From assembly GCF_010894455.1 (NCBI RefSeq), contig NZ_JAAIXY010000015.1, forward strand, positions 1 to 64,000: 64,000 nucleotides of DNA, in the 5' to 3' direction. Within the stretch, counting starts at the first letter, position 1. Every line of letters starts with the position of its first letter. The notes below the pieces were generated by a model. The model had not been told where the DNA came from, searched no databases, and saw only the letters and a list, made by a program, of their open reading frames with translations. A program made the position numbers and the translations under genes. The DNA is from Myxococcus eversor (GTDB lineage: Bacteria; Myxococcota; Myxococcia; Myxococcales; Myxococcaceae). Positions 36,057 through 46,774 of this stretch are shown in pieces.

Positions 36057-36875
36057 ATGTCCACGCTGGATGCGAAGACCCGGGGACGCACCGCGCCAGG
36101 GAGGCTGCGCGCGCTCGATGCCTGGCTGTGCCGCTTCGAGCGCGAGCTGCTGACGCGCGTGGACGGTGCCTGGGCCCGCGCCGTCTTCGTGGACGTGGGC
36201 TTCGGCGAGCACCCGTGGACGACGCTGGAGAGCGCGGAGGCGTTTCGAGCGCTCCAGCCGGAGCTCACCGTCATCGGCGTGGAGCTGGAGGAGGCGCGCG
36301 CCCTGGCGGCCCAGGCCCATGCGGGGCCCCGCACGCACTTCCGGCAGGGGGGCTTCGAGCTGCCCCTCTCGGAGGACGAGCCCGTCCGCCTCGTGCGGGC
36401 CATGAACCTGCTGCGTCAGGGACCCGTCGAACGCGTCTCCGAGGTGCACCGCGCCCTGGGTCGCTTCCTGCTCCCGTCGGGGCTGCTCGTGGAGGGGAGC
36501 TCGGACCCGGAGGGTTCGGTGCTCACCGCGCACCTGCTGCGTCGGACTTCAGCGGACCCGGAGGCTCCGCCCGCGCGCGAGGCGCTCCTGTTCCACACCG
36601 ACTTTCGCAACGGCTTCGCGCCCCTGCTGTTTCGCGACTGGCTGCCCCGGGACTTGCGCCGACGCGTCCGTCCCGGCGAGGCCATGCACCACTTCTTCCA
36701 GGAGTGGACAGATGCCTGGAGACAATCGCGCGAGGCGGGACACACCTCGCCCGCCGACGCATTTCGCGAGTCCGTCACGCGCCTGGGGGCGCGCGTTGGC
36801 GGCGTGTCCAACGAGCCGTGGCTGCTCGACTCGGGCTACCTCGTGTGGCGGCCGGAGGGTGGCGTGAGCCCCTGA
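36057..36875 (+). CDS. Putative SAM-dependent methyltransferase
   Basis: A 272-residue protein. VFVDVGFGEHPWTTLE near residue 44 fits SAM-binding motif I, and later segments (IGVELE with the acidic motif II residue, ARALA, and VRAMNLLRQG) follow the class I order. The substrate cannot be predicted. GGGAG lies just before the ATG. It is divergent from the M50 gene and precedes the ATP-grasp gene on the same strand by about 180 bp. Confidence 0.72.
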   Translation: MSTLDAKTRGRTAPGRLRALDAWLCRFERELLTRVDGAWARAVFVDVGFGEHPWTTLESAEAFRALQPELTVIGVELEEARALAAQAHAGPRTHFRQGGFELPLSEDEPVRLVRAMNLLRQGPVERVSEVHRALGRFLLPSGLLVEGSSDPEGSVLTAHLLRRTSADPEAPPAREALLFHTDFRNGFAPLLFRDWLPRDLRRRVRPGEAMHHFFQEWTDAWRQSREAGHTSPADAFRESVTRLGARVGGVSNEPWLLDSGYLVWRPEGGVSP

Positions 36876-37052
36876 CGCGCGGGGCCAGCTGCTCGTGCCA
36901 TGGCCCGAGGAGGCTTCCCGGCCCCATGGGTCGCCGCGAGCCAACGGGTCGTCGCATCCGACCCGGACCGGGTTCCATGGCCCTCCAACCACATGAGGCG
37001 AAGTGGACAGGGGCAAATGGTGGGGGGGGCGGCTATGTTGAGTCCCCAAGGC

Positions 37053-38537
37053 ATGAAACGACACATCCTCTCACTCCTCACCGCCGGGCTCGCCGCGGGT
37101 CTCTCGATTCCCGCTCCGACGCAGGCTTCAGGTGTCGGCGCGCAAGCCCAGGCAACAGCCCGCAGGACGCCCCCGCGTCCTCGCAGGCTGGAGGACGTGG
37201 AGAGACTGGAGACGGCTCAGGTGGAGGCAGAAGACGTAAAGGTGGAGCAGGCGGCGCGCCCGCGAGTGGAGGGGCGACCGTCCGCGTTGCTGTTCTCCGC
37301 GAGCTTCTACGGCACGCTCGCCGCCGCGCGCTGCTTCGGGCGCAATGGCATTGACGTCACGGTGGCGGACCCCGGCCGCCTGGGGCCCGCGAGCTGGTCC
37401 CGCTTCGTCGGGCGGCGCGTGCAGTGTCCCCCCGAGTCCCAGCCCGAGGCGTTCATGGAGTGGCTGCTGGACTTCGGCCGGAGGGAGCCGGGCCGGCACG
37501 TGCTGTACCCGACGAGCGACGAGCTGGCGTGGCTGGTGTCGGTCCACGCCAGCGAGCTGTCGAAGTACTTCCACCTCTATGACCCGGGCGTGGAGTCCGT
37601 GTACGGGCTGCTCAACAAGCGCAAGCTCTTCGAGGCGGGCCAGGCGGTGGGGCTGACGCTGCCGCGGACGTGGTTCCCCGAGTCCGAGGCGGACCTGGAG
37701 GCCATCTCCCGCGAGGCGCGCTTCCCGGTCCTCATCAAGCCGACGACGCAGATTCTCTACTCCACCCACGTCAAGGGCCTGCCGGTGGCGGAGCCGTCGC
37801 AGCTGGTGGCGGAGTACCGGGCCTTCGCGCGCGACGGGTACGCGGACATGCTGGTGAAGTTCGACCCGGCGGTGGCGCGGCCCATGGTGCAGGAGTTCCA
37901 TCCGGAGGCGGCGGAGGGCATCTACAGCCTGTCGGGCTTCGTGGACGAGTCCGGCGAGCTGTTCGAGGTGCGGGGCGCCATGAAGGTGCTCCAGCGTCCG
38001 CGCCGGCTGGGCGTGGGCGTGTGCTTCGAGTCCGCGCCGGTGCGCCAGGACCTGGCGGACGGCCTCAAGCGGCTGTGCCAGCGGCTGGGCTACCACGGCG
38101 TCTTCGAGGTGGAGTTCATCCAGACGAAGGACGAGTTCCTGCTCATCGACTTCAACCCGCGCTACTACGGGCAGATGGGCTTCGACATCGCCCGGGGCCT
38201 GCCGCTGCCGCTGATGGCCTACCACGCGGCGCTGGGCGACACGCCCGCGCTGGAGCGCGTGGTTCAGGCGGCGCGCGAGTGGACGGGCAAGGGCGAGGTG
38301 TTCTGCAACCGGATTGCGTTGGAGATGTTGCTCAACCTCCAGCGCCTGTCGGGCGCGCTCCCCGTCGACGAGGCCCGTCAGTGGCGACGCTGGCTGGGCG
38401 AGCACCGGGACGTGGCGGTGGACCCGCTCATCGACTCGGATGACATGATGCCCACGGCGGTGGAGGTCGCCCAGATTCTCTACGGCTCCGCGCGCCACCC
38501 CCGCGCCTTCCTCCGGATGATGGTGCTCAACCGGTAG
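37053..38537 (+). CDS. ATP-grasp enzyme (carboxylate-amine ligase type)
   Basis: About 494 residues. From residue 77 on the sequence is ATP-grasp-like: a Rossmann-type start (PSALLFSASFYGTLAAARCFGRNGIDV), FPVLIKPTT with the ATP-binding Lys near 230, and a Mg-binding site with EVEFIQTKDEFLLIDFNPR near 365. Such enzymes join a carboxylate to an amine or other nucleophile via acyl phosphate. The first 27 residues look like a Sec signal peptide, which is odd for an ATP-dependent enzyme; a later start (GTG codons at 37198 or 37220) may be correct. It converges on the PLP decarboxylase gene 20 bp away. Confidence 0.8.
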   Translation: MKRHILSLLTAGLAAGLSIPAPTQASGVGAQAQATARRTPPRPRRLEDVERLETAQVEAEDVKVEQAARPRVEGRPSALLFSASFYGTLAAARCFGRNGIDVTVADPGRLGPASWSRFVGRRVQCPPESQPEAFMEWLLDFGRREPGRHVLYPTSDELAWLVSVHASELSKYFHLYDPGVESVYGLLNKRKLFEAGQAVGLTLPRTWFPESEADLEAISREARFPVLIKPTTQILYSTHVKGLPVAEPSQLVAEYRAFARDGYADMLVKFDPAVARPMVQEFHPEAAEGIYSLSGFVDESGELFEVRGAMKVLQRPRRLGVGVCFESAPVRQDLADGLKRLCQRLGYHGVFEVEFIQTKDEFLLIDFNPRYYGQMGFDIARGLPLPLMAYHAALGDTPALERVVQAAREWTGKGEVFCNRIALEMLLNLQRLSGALPVDEARQWRRWLGEHRDVAVDPLIDSDDMMPTAVEVAQILYGSARHPRAFLRMMVLNR

Positions 38538-38556
38538 GCGCGGGAGGGGAGCGGGC

Positions 38557-40005
38557 TCAGGCGGCTTCGGGCTTGCCCGGAGTCGCCGTCACGGTGTCGA
38601 GGGCCAACTGGTCCTCGAACGTCTCCGCCCGGCGCAGGAGCCGCTCCTGCCCGTTGTCCAACGCGATGATGGCGGGCTGGGGATACGAGAAGGACGTGGC
38701 GAACGGCACGAAGTAGGCGCCCGCGTCCATGATGGCCAGTGTGTCGCCCGCGGCCAGCTCCGGCAGTCGCTTCGCGTGGTACAGCGTGTCGCCCGGCGTG
38801 CAGATGGGCCCCACCACCGTGTACACGCGCGACGCGGGCGCGTCCGGCCGGTCCACGTGGAAGAGCTGGTGGTACTCGTTGCGCACGCACTCGGCATGGT
38901 TCACGCCCGCGTCCAGCACCGCCCACGTCCGGTCATCGCCTTCCTTGAGCGTGTGCACGCGGCCCAGCAAAAGCTGCGTGTCGCCCGTCATGGCGCGGCC
39001 CGGCTCCAGGAAGATGCGCGGACGCTTGCGGCCCCGGCGCGTGTAGTGCGACTCCACCAGCTCCACCGCGAGCGCCACGTAGCGGGAGATGCCCAGCGCG
39101 CTTTCCGGGTCCGGCGCGGGCACGTCGCGGAAGAACGTGAGGTTGAGCCGCCAGTCGCGCTCGGCGATGTGCTCCACCGACGGGGTGCAGAGGCTGCCGC
39201 CCAAATCCAGCACCTCCAGGTCCAACCCCAGCTCCTGGTGCAGCGTGTCCGTGAAGGCGAGCACCGCCTCCACGAAGCCGGTGAACTCGCCCTCGGTGCG
39301 GATGGTGGCGCCCCGGTGCGCGTGCAGGCCCACCACGTCCAGATGGGACGACGCGCGCGCCTGCGCATACGCCCGCAGCGCCGCGCCCCCGGCGATGGGC
39401 GTGCCGAACTGCGCCGCCCAGCCACTGTCCGTCGTCACCCGCACCGCCACACGCGGGCGCTTGCCGACCTCCGCGGCGATGCGCGCGAAGGTGCCCAGCT
39501 CCTCCGCGTGATTCGCGGCCAGCAGTTGGATGCCCCGGGAGATGGCCTCGCGCACCGAGGCGTCCGACTTCACCGGGCCGTTGTAGACGATGCGCTCGGG
39601 CGCGACGCCCAGCTTCAGCGCGAGCCACAGCTCATAGGCGGAGATGATTTCGGCGCCCACGCCCAGCCCGTGCAGCACCTCCAGCACGCCGGGAATCGGG
39701 TTCGTCTTGTACGAGTAGAACACCTCGCAGCCGCCCGCCCGTCCCTGCGGCACGGCCAGGAAGCGCTCCACGTTGCGCCGCAGCGCCGCCAGGTGCACCA
39801 CATGCAACGGCGAGCCCCATCGCTTCACCAGCTCCTTGAGCGGCACGCCCTCCAGACACAGGCCCTGGCTGGCGCGATGCTCCAGCCCCCAATACGACGC
39901 GGGAATCTCCGTGCGCGCGGGCGCCATGGCCCGCTGCAACACCGGCCGCAGCGTCTGCTTCACCTGGCGCTTGGCTGTCCCGACGAGGCGACTCTTCAGG
40001 CTCAT
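38557..40005 (-). CDS. PLP-dependent fold-III decarboxylase (LysA/ornithine-decarboxylase family)
   Basis: A 482-residue enzyme of the alanine-racemase fold. YSYKTNPIPG gives the PLP lysine (about residue 100), LHAHRG and LDLGGSL the phosphate/PLP contacts, EPGRA the distal motif, and GPICTPGD carries the catalytic Cys. It should decarboxylate a basic or diamino acid; the exact substrate is open. It is not certain to be the housekeeping LysA, because it is coupled to a glycosyltransferase gene: its ATG overlaps the stop of that gene (ATGA). The N-terminal about 40 residues are basic. Confidence 0.88.
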   Translation of the reverse strand: MSLKSRLVGTAKRQVKQTLRPVLQRAMAPARTEIPASYWGLEHRASQGLCLEGVPLKELVKRWGSPLHVVHLAALRRNVERFLAVPQGRAGGCEVFYSYKTNPIPGVLEVLHGLGVGAEIISAYELWLALKLGVAPERIVYNGPVKSDASVREAISRGIQLLAANHAEELGTFARIAAEVGKRPRVAVRVTTDSGWAAQFGTPIAGGAALRAYAQARASSHLDVVGLHAHRGATIRTEGEFTGFVEAVLAFTDTLHQELGLDLEVLDLGGSLCTPSVEHIAERDWRLNLTFFRDVPAPDPESALGISRYVALAVELVESHYTRRGRKRPRIFLEPGRAMTGDTQLLLGRVHTLKEGDDRTWAVLDAGVNHAECVRNEYHQLFHVDRPDAPASRVYTVVGPICTPGDTLYHAKRLPELAAGDTLAIMDAGAYFVPFATSFSYPQPAIIALDNGQERLLRRAETFEDQLALDTVTATPGKPEAA

Positions 40006-40853
40006 GAGACCCGGCCCTGCTTCGGCAACCGCAGCGGCAGCCGCTTGGCGACATCAAAGGGCAGCGCCCGCATCAACAGCTGCAGCGCGCGGTACTCCAG
40101 CACGCCGTTCGTCTGGCGATACTTGCCGTGAATCATCTCGTTGGACTGCATCACCAGCGTGCCGTCCTTGCCCAGGTTGTGCATCAGCGAGGGCCGGCCG
40201 GTGCGGTAGTGCAGGATGGGCCGGTTGACGTAGACGTGGCCGAAGGCGCGGATGCCGCGCAGGTAGAAGTCCACGTCCTCGTAGACGGGAATGGACGCGT
40301 CGAAGCCGCCCAGCGCGGCGAAGTGCTCCCGGCGCACCATGCAGGCGGAGTTCACGTACAGCGTGCCGCGGAAGAGGATGTGCGCCACCGTCCACGCGCT
40401 GTTGGGCGTGGAGGCGCCCACCTTGGCGGCCCACTCGAAGTACTCGCTCTTGTCCTTGAGCCAGTCCGCGTCGTCGCCGAAGGGCACCACCCAGCCCACC
40501 GCCACGCCCGCGTCGGGGCGCGCGTCCAGCGCGCTCACCATGGCGTGCAGCGCGCCGTCCGCCAGCATGTCGTCGTCGTCCAGGAAGTGCAGGTAGCGAC
40601 CGCGCGCCAGCGTCACGCCGTGGTTGCGCACCACCGCCGGACGGCCCTTGGAGGGCGGGTCGTTCACCACGTAGCGCACGCGCTCATCGCCCAACCCCTC
40701 CACCGTCGCCCGAGCCGTGCCCTCCGGCGTGTCATCCAACACGATGACCTCGACGTGGACCCCCTCCTGGCGGAGCACCGAACGGATGGCCTCCACCACT
40801 TCCTTCTCTCGTCGGTGGGTGGGCATCACCACCGAGACATCGATTGCGGACAT
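40002..40853 (-). CDS. GT2 glycosyltransferase
   Basis: A 283-residue family 2 enzyme. VSVVMPTHRREKEV opens the GT-A fold, LDDTPEG and the DxD-like HFLDDDD (about residue 97) bind the nucleotide sugar and metal, and YEDVDFYLR near 210 is in the usual acceptor/base region. It likely adds a sugar to a surface polysaccharide or secondary metabolite. Its stop overlaps the start of the PLP decarboxylase gene. The start at MSAIDVS lacks a strong ribosome site; another in-frame ATG lies 54 bases upstream. Confidence 0.9.
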   Translation of the reverse strand: MSAIDVSVVMPTHRREKEVVEAIRSVLRQEGVHVEVIVLDDTPEGTARATVEGLGDERVRYVVNDPPSKGRPAVVRNHGVTLARGRYLHFLDDDDMLADGALHAMVSALDARPDAGVAVGWVVPFGDDADWLKDKSEYFEWAAKVGASTPNSAWTVAHILFRGTLYVNSACMVRREHFAALGGFDASIPVYEDVDFYLRGIRAFGHVYVNRPILHYRTGRPSLMHNLGKDGTLVMQSNEMIHGKYRQTNGVLEYRALQLLMRALPFDVAKRLPLRLPKQGRVS

Positions 40854-41038
40854 GTCAGACTTATACGCGCTGGCGCCGGGGGCCGGGAAGACGCCTTGGC
40901 GTTCCATCCATCGCGCGCGGCTTGCGCGGCCGCCTGCCCGCCGCGCAAGGTGTGCGCGGGGAACGTGTTCTCAAAATGGATGAGGTTGAGAAGCTGTGTC
41001 TCCGGATGACGCCGCGTCGTCGGGACCTGACGCGTCCT

Positions 41039-41287
41039 TCAATAGCTCGCCACACCGGACTCGAAGTCGTCCGGCTCCCACCGGGGGTCCTCGACGACCT
41101 GCCAGGAAGGTCGTGAGGGCAGGACACGTCTGTCCGGGTTCGAGCGAAGCGCTTCCAGCATCCGGGCTCCCAGCCGCTGCTCGTCCCACGTCTCTCCCTC
41201 GAAGGAGGCGGGGCGCTCGAGTGCCTCGGCCTCCCATCGGGCATGGGCGAGCCGGTCCATCCAGGGATGCAGGCAGTCTCGGGCCAT
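41039..41287 (-). CDS. Small hypothetical protein, 82 aa
   Basis: Starts MARDCLHPWMDRLAHARWEA after a purine-rich GGCGGAAGCAC leader. It is charged, with three tryptophans and two Trp-Glu pairs, no membrane segment and no recognised family. Third-position GC is high throughout the chosen frame and falls upstream of the start, which supports both coding and the start. It is divergent from the bpt gene, separated by about 190 bp. Confidence 0.55.
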   Translation of the reverse strand: MARDCLHPWMDRLAHARWEAEALERPASFEGETWDEQRLGARMLEALRSNPDRRVLPSRPSWQVVEDPRWEPDDFESGVASY

Positions 41288-41477
41288 GTGCTTCCGCCTT
41301 TTGCGTGGGAGTCGGGGAAAAATGGTTGCAGTCGCCATGCCATGCCCTCGCGTCTGGAGACGCGTCAGGGGCTCGACATGAGACACTGAAGGAGCGTGGC
41401 TCCCTGGCCGCGGGGCATGCTGACACCCGCGGCCGACTTGACGCCGGGCGGGCCTCCGGAGAGGAACGTGGACGGAC

Positions 41478-42251
41478 ATGGCTCTCCTCCTGGCACATGA
41501 AGTCGAAGCCCCTCGCCAGTGCAGCTATCTGCCGGAGCGGCAGGCGTCACTGGAAAACCTGGTGATGCAGGAAGTGTCACCGGAGGAGTACGAACATCTG
41601 CTGGTGCGCGGGTGGCGCCGGTTCGGACCGCTGTATTTCCGGCCCGCGTGCGCCTCGTGTGGCGAGTGTGTCTCGCTGCGGCTGCCGGTGGAGTCCTTCC
41701 GCCCCAACCGCAGCCAGCGCCGCGCTCGGGCGGCCTGCGCGCACCTGCGCGTGGAGGTGGGCGTGCCCCGCGTGGACGACGAGCGGCTGGCGCTCTACCG
41801 GGCGTGGCACGCGGAGCGCGAGTCCTCGCGGGAGTGGGACCCCTCGCCGCTCACCCCGCGCGAGTACTCGCTCCAGTTCTCGTTCCCGCATCCGTCCGCG
41901 CGCGAAGTCGCGTACTACGACGACGGCGCGGAGGGGGGCCCCCGGCTGGTGGCGCTGGGCATCTGCGACGAGACGCCGCGAGCGTGGAGCGCGGTGTATT
42001 TCTTCTACGACCCGGCCTGTGCGGCCCTGTCCCCGGGCACGGCGAACGTGGTGTTCCAGGTGGAGCTGGCGCGGGCGCGGGGAATCCCCCACGTGTACCT
42101 GGGCTACCGCGTCCAGGCCTGCGCGTCGCTGCGCTACAAGGGCGGCTTCCGTCCGCACGAGCTGCTCGTGGGGCGGCCCGCGCTGAACGCGCTGCCCGCG
42201 TGGGAGCCTCCGGCGGCGCCCGAGACCGCCGAGCCGTCGGGAACCCCGTAG
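41478..42251 (+). CDS. bpt: Aspartate/glutamate leucyltransferase (arginyl-tRNA-protein transferase family)
   Basis: A 257-residue member of the Ate/Bpt family that transfers Leu from Leu-tRNA to proteins with N-terminal Asp or Glu, marking them for ClpAP degradation (N-end rule). CSYLPERQASLE near residue 15, RRFGPLYFRPAC with CASCGEC near 60, F-x-PNRSQRR near 76 and YLGYRV near the C-terminus are family motifs. Whether it uses Leu (Bpt) or Arg (Ate) cannot be decided by eye. The gene stands alone and converges on an alpha/beta hydrolase gene 10 bp away. Confidence 0.9.
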   Translation: MALLLAHEVEAPRQCSYLPERQASLENLVMQEVSPEEYEHLLVRGWRRFGPLYFRPACASCGECVSLRLPVESFRPNRSQRRARAACAHLRVEVGVPRVDDERLALYRAWHAERESSREWDPSPLTPREYSLQFSFPHPSAREVAYYDDGAEGGPRLVALGICDETPRAWSAVYFFYDPACAALSPGTANVVFQVELARARGIPHVYLGYRVQACASLRYKGGFRPHELLVGRPALNALPAWEPPAAPETAEPSGTP

Positions 42252-42261
42252 CTCCCGCGTG

Positions 42262-43161
42262 TCAGCCCGCGCTCAGGAGTGCCCGGTCGAAGTGCTCGCG
42301 CAGCCGGCGCGCGTACTCCTCGGGCGCGACGCGCGCGTACTCGCCATGGCCCGCGCCTTCCACGACCCACAGGGCCTTGGGCTCGCAGGCGGCGCGGAAG
42401 AGGCTGGCCTGGAGCTTGGCGGGCGCGTCCGGGTCCACGTCTCCGTTGACGAGCAGCAGGGGCCGGCCCTGGAGCTGGCACATGCCGTCGATGGGGCGCA
42501 CCGCGTTCACGTCCACGCCCGCGTGCCGCAGCGTCCACAGCACCGGCTCCGCGCTGAGGGCCCCCCACCGGCCGTAGCCCGAGTACACGTCCGCCTCCAG
42601 CGCGGGGTACGCGCCCGCCGCGGCCACCGCCTTCACGCGGGCGTCCGTCTCCGCCACCAGCAGCGCGGTGGTGCCGCCCATGGAGAAGCCGAAGAGGCCC
42701 AGCCGCGCGGGGTCCACGTCGCGCCGCATGGAGACGAAGTCCAGCGCGGCCGTCACGTCGCGCCGCTCGCTGTCTCCCCACGTCACGCGGTCTCCACCGC
42801 TCTCGCCATGCGCGCGCAAATCGAACAGCAACACGCCGAAGCCGGCCCGGGCCAGGGCGCGCGCCTCGAAGAGCAACTGCGCGCGGTTGTCCGCGAAGCC
42901 ATGCACCAGCACCACGGCCGCCCGGTTGCGCGACGGCACATACCAGCCGCGCAGCGTCAGCCCGTCCGCGCTGGAGAACGTCACGTCCTCCAGGCCCGTG
43001 AACTCCAGAGAGGCCTCCGGCCGCTCCACCGGCACATGTGGGGGGTGCAGCAGCCCCAGTCCGATGCGGTGGCCGCGCACCGCCAGCGCGCCGGCGACGG
43101 CGACGAGGACGAGCAGGGACAGCGGGAGGAGGACACGGCTCGGGCGGAGTGGGATTTTCAC
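42262..43161 (-). CDS. Membrane-anchored alpha/beta hydrolase
   Basis: A 299-residue protein. Residues 9-28 form a hydrophobic N-terminal anchor. The hydrolase fold follows: VVLVHGFADNR (oxyanion region), GLFGFSMGG with the nucleophile Ser (about 157), NGDVDPDAP with the acid (about 243) and GAGHGEY with the His (about 270). All triad parts are present, so it should be an active esterase/lipase-like enzyme facing the periplasm. The start is GTG. The promoter region is shared with the GT4 gene. Confidence 0.87.
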   Translation of the reverse strand: MKIPLRPSRVLLPLSLLVLVAVAGALAVRGHRIGLGLLHPPHVPVERPEASLEFTGLEDVTFSSADGLTLRGWYVPSRNRAAVVLVHGFADNRAQLLFEARALARAGFGVLLFDLRAHGESGGDRVTWGDSERRDVTAALDFVSMRRDVDPARLGLFGFSMGGTTALLVAETDARVKAVAAAGAYPALEADVYSGYGRWGALSAEPVLWTLRHAGVDVNAVRPIDGMCQLQGRPLLLVNGDVDPDAPAKLQASLFRAACEPKALWVVEGAGHGEYARVAPEEYARRLREHFDRALLSAG

Positions 43162-43324
43162 GGGGGGGTAGGAAGGCGTGGGCCGGAGCCAGTCTAGTCG
43201 AGCTCCCTGTCGGCCCGCGTCAGGCTGGTGGCTCGGCTCTCTAGAGAACAGGCCCGGCGTGCCTTCTGTTGGCGGGTATGGCTGCTTGGACTACGGTGCA
43301 CCCGCCTTCTGGGAGTGGGGGCTG

Positions 43325-44479
43325 ATGCTGCAACCGGTGCCACGAGACGCCTCGAAAGACCCCATCCGGAAGCGAGTGCTCTTCACGCTCGTGTTCCTGG
43401 GCGGGGGCGGTATCGAGCGCTCCGTGTGCAACATCCTGGAGGGGTTGGACCCGCGCCGCTTCGCCACCCGGCTGTTCTTCCACCACCGGCCCCCACCAGG
43501 GCGCGAGGACCGGCTGCCCAAGAACACCGAGGTCGTCTGGGCCACGGACTCCTACGACTACCATCGGCAGAGCCTGCCGGTGTACCTCTGGCACCTGCTG
43601 CGCCACGCGCGCGAGGCCGACGTCATCGTCGCGGGGCAGGAGGGCCGCGCCGCGCTGCTGGCCTGCCTGGCGGGCAAGCTGCTCGACAAGCCCGTGGTGG
43701 GGATGATCCACTTCGACTGGGGCGCGTTCCACCACGAGCAGCCGCGCCGGCAGCTCTGGGGGCTGCGCCTCTTGTACCCGCGGATGAATCGCATCGTCGC
43801 CTGCGGCCATGACACCGCGCGCTCCTTCCGGTCGCTGGTTCCCGTGCCGGAGGACCGGCTCCAGGTCATCCCCAACTTCGTGGACGGCGACACCGTGCGC
43901 GCCGCCGCGGAAGGGCCGCTGCCGGACTGGGCTCCGGCCGTCTTCGCGAAGCCCGTGGTCATCGCCGTGGGCCGGCTGGAGCCCCAGAAGGGCTTCGACG
44001 TGCTCATCCGGAGCCATGCCCTGGCGCGTCAGCGGGGCGTGGACCAGCACCTGCTCATCCTCGGGGTGGGCTCGCTGGAGGCCGAATTGAAGGCCCTGGC
44101 GCGCTCGCTGGGCGTGGAGTCCACCGTCTTCATGCCGGGGTTCGCCTCCAATCCGCACGCGCTGATGAAGCGGGCCACCGTGTTCGCCCTGTCCTCGCGC
44201 TTCGAGGGCCTGCCCATGGTGCTCCTGGAGGCGCTCGCCCTGGGGTGCCCGGTGGTCAGCACCGACTGCCCCTCCGGGCCGGGGGAGGTCCTCGAGCATG
44301 GCCGCCACGGCGTCCTGGTGCCCGTGGAGGACGCCCAGGCGCTGTCGGAGGCGCTGGAGCGCGTCGTCACCGACGAGGTGCACCGCAAGGATTTGTCCCG
44401 CAAGGCGCGGGCCCGGGCCGACGAGCTGTCCGCGTCCAGGGCCCTGGGGGCCTGGGAAGCGCTGCTGGCGTCCCTCTAG
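43325..44479 (+). CDS. GT4 glycosyltransferase
   Basis: A 384-residue GT-B enzyme. The N-terminal domain starts with a glycine-rich [11 protein letters not shown] loop. The C-terminal nucleotide-binding domain has [15 protein letters not shown] near 220, the [23 protein letters not shown] signature near 300 (EX7E-like) and GPGE. It transfers a sugar in polysaccharide or glycolipid synthesis; the acceptor is unknown. GGGAG and GGGGG precede the ATG. It stands upstream of glnS on the same strand, 152 bp apart, with no sign of functional connection. Confidence 0.9.
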   Translation: MLQPVPRDASKDPIRKRVLFTLVFLGGGGIERSVCNILEGLDPRRFATRLFFHHRPPPGREDRLPKNTEVVWATDSYDYHRQSLPVYLWHLLRHAREADVIVAGQEGRAALLACLAGKLLDKPVVGMIHFDWGAFHHEQPRRQLWGLRLLYPRMNRIVACGHDTARSFRSLVPVPEDRLQVIPNFVDGDTVRAAAEGPLPDWAPAVFAKPVVIAVGRLEPQKGFDVLIRSHALARQRGVDQHLLILGVGSLEAELKALARSLGVESTVFMPGFASNPHALMKRATVFALSSRFEGLPMVLLEALALGCPVVSTDCPSGPGEVLEHGRHGVLVPVEDAQALSEALERVVTDEVHRKDLSRKARARADELSASRALGAWEALLASL

Positions 44480-44631
44480 AGGGGCCTTCGGAGGCTCCCG
44501 GCCGCCCGTTGCTTCGGGGGCGGAAGGAGTCCCACGGCCCGGATGTTCTGGTTCGAGGCCCGCTGGGAACGGCGAGGGTGCAAGGAATCGCTTGCCGGCC
44601 CCGGGCGGCTTCACGAGGATTCGCCCCCATC

Positions 44632-46320
<1,689 letters not shown>

Positions 46321-46332
46321 TCCCCGCGTCGC

Positions 46333-46734
46333 TCAGGGTGTCGCCTTGCCTTTGGCGGGCGGCACCCTGCACGCGGCATGGCCCAGGATGACGTCTCCGT
46401 CGACGGTGCCGGTGGGCGTGGGCGTCCAGCCCGCGGCGAGCCGGGTGTCGAGCAGGTCATCAGCACTGGGGCGACGGTCCCACACGGAGACCGCGTTGAC
46501 TCCGCCGAGTCAGGTGGTGTCGAAGACGAGGTAGCCGCCGTCCTTCCAGGGCAGCACCACGTCGTGGGTGAACTCGTCCTGCACCACCACCTCCGTCACG
46601 TCGCGCGGAGGCGTGCTGGCGAAGCCCCAGCGCACCACGTCCTGGAGCATCGTGAGGGGCGCGAGCTCCCGCTCCAGCGCCTCTCGCTGCTCGGGAGGCA
46701 GGGCGGCTCGGGTTCGGTCGGTCAACGGCACCAT
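46333..46734 (-). pseudogene. Small gene interrupted by an in-frame TGA
   Basis: From the ATG the frame codes 74 residues ending YLVFDTT, then meets TGA at 46512-46510. After it the same frame continues for 58 codons (LGGVNAVSVWDRRPSADDL and onward) to TGA at 46333, with 49 of 58 codons ending in G or C, as expected for real coding sequence here. The most economical reading is a nonsense mutation or sequencing error in a 133-residue protein. The TGA is part of a perfect TGACTC-GGCG-GAGTCA palindrome. No family recognised. It follows the large kinase gene on the opposite flank, unlinked in function as far as can be seen. Confidence 0.6.
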
Positions 46735-46774
46735 GCCCGGCAGTCTAGCAGGGTGTGTGCCTCACGGACGACCG

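Noticed and set aside
32529-36875. Plus-strand open frame of about 1450 codons
   Set aside because: It is antisense to the OPT transporter and M50 genes; only its last about 270 codons, the methyltransferase at 36057-36875, have protein-like composition and a ribosome site.
37128-38498. Minus-strand open frame across the ATP-grasp gene
   Set aside because: Arg/His/Val-rich mirror frame without motifs; the plus-strand ATP-grasp motifs are clear.
46497-46512. Selenocysteine insertion at the in-frame TGA
   Set aside because: The small hairpin includes the TGA itself and does not match the position or size of a bacterial SECIS element; mutation or error is simpler.
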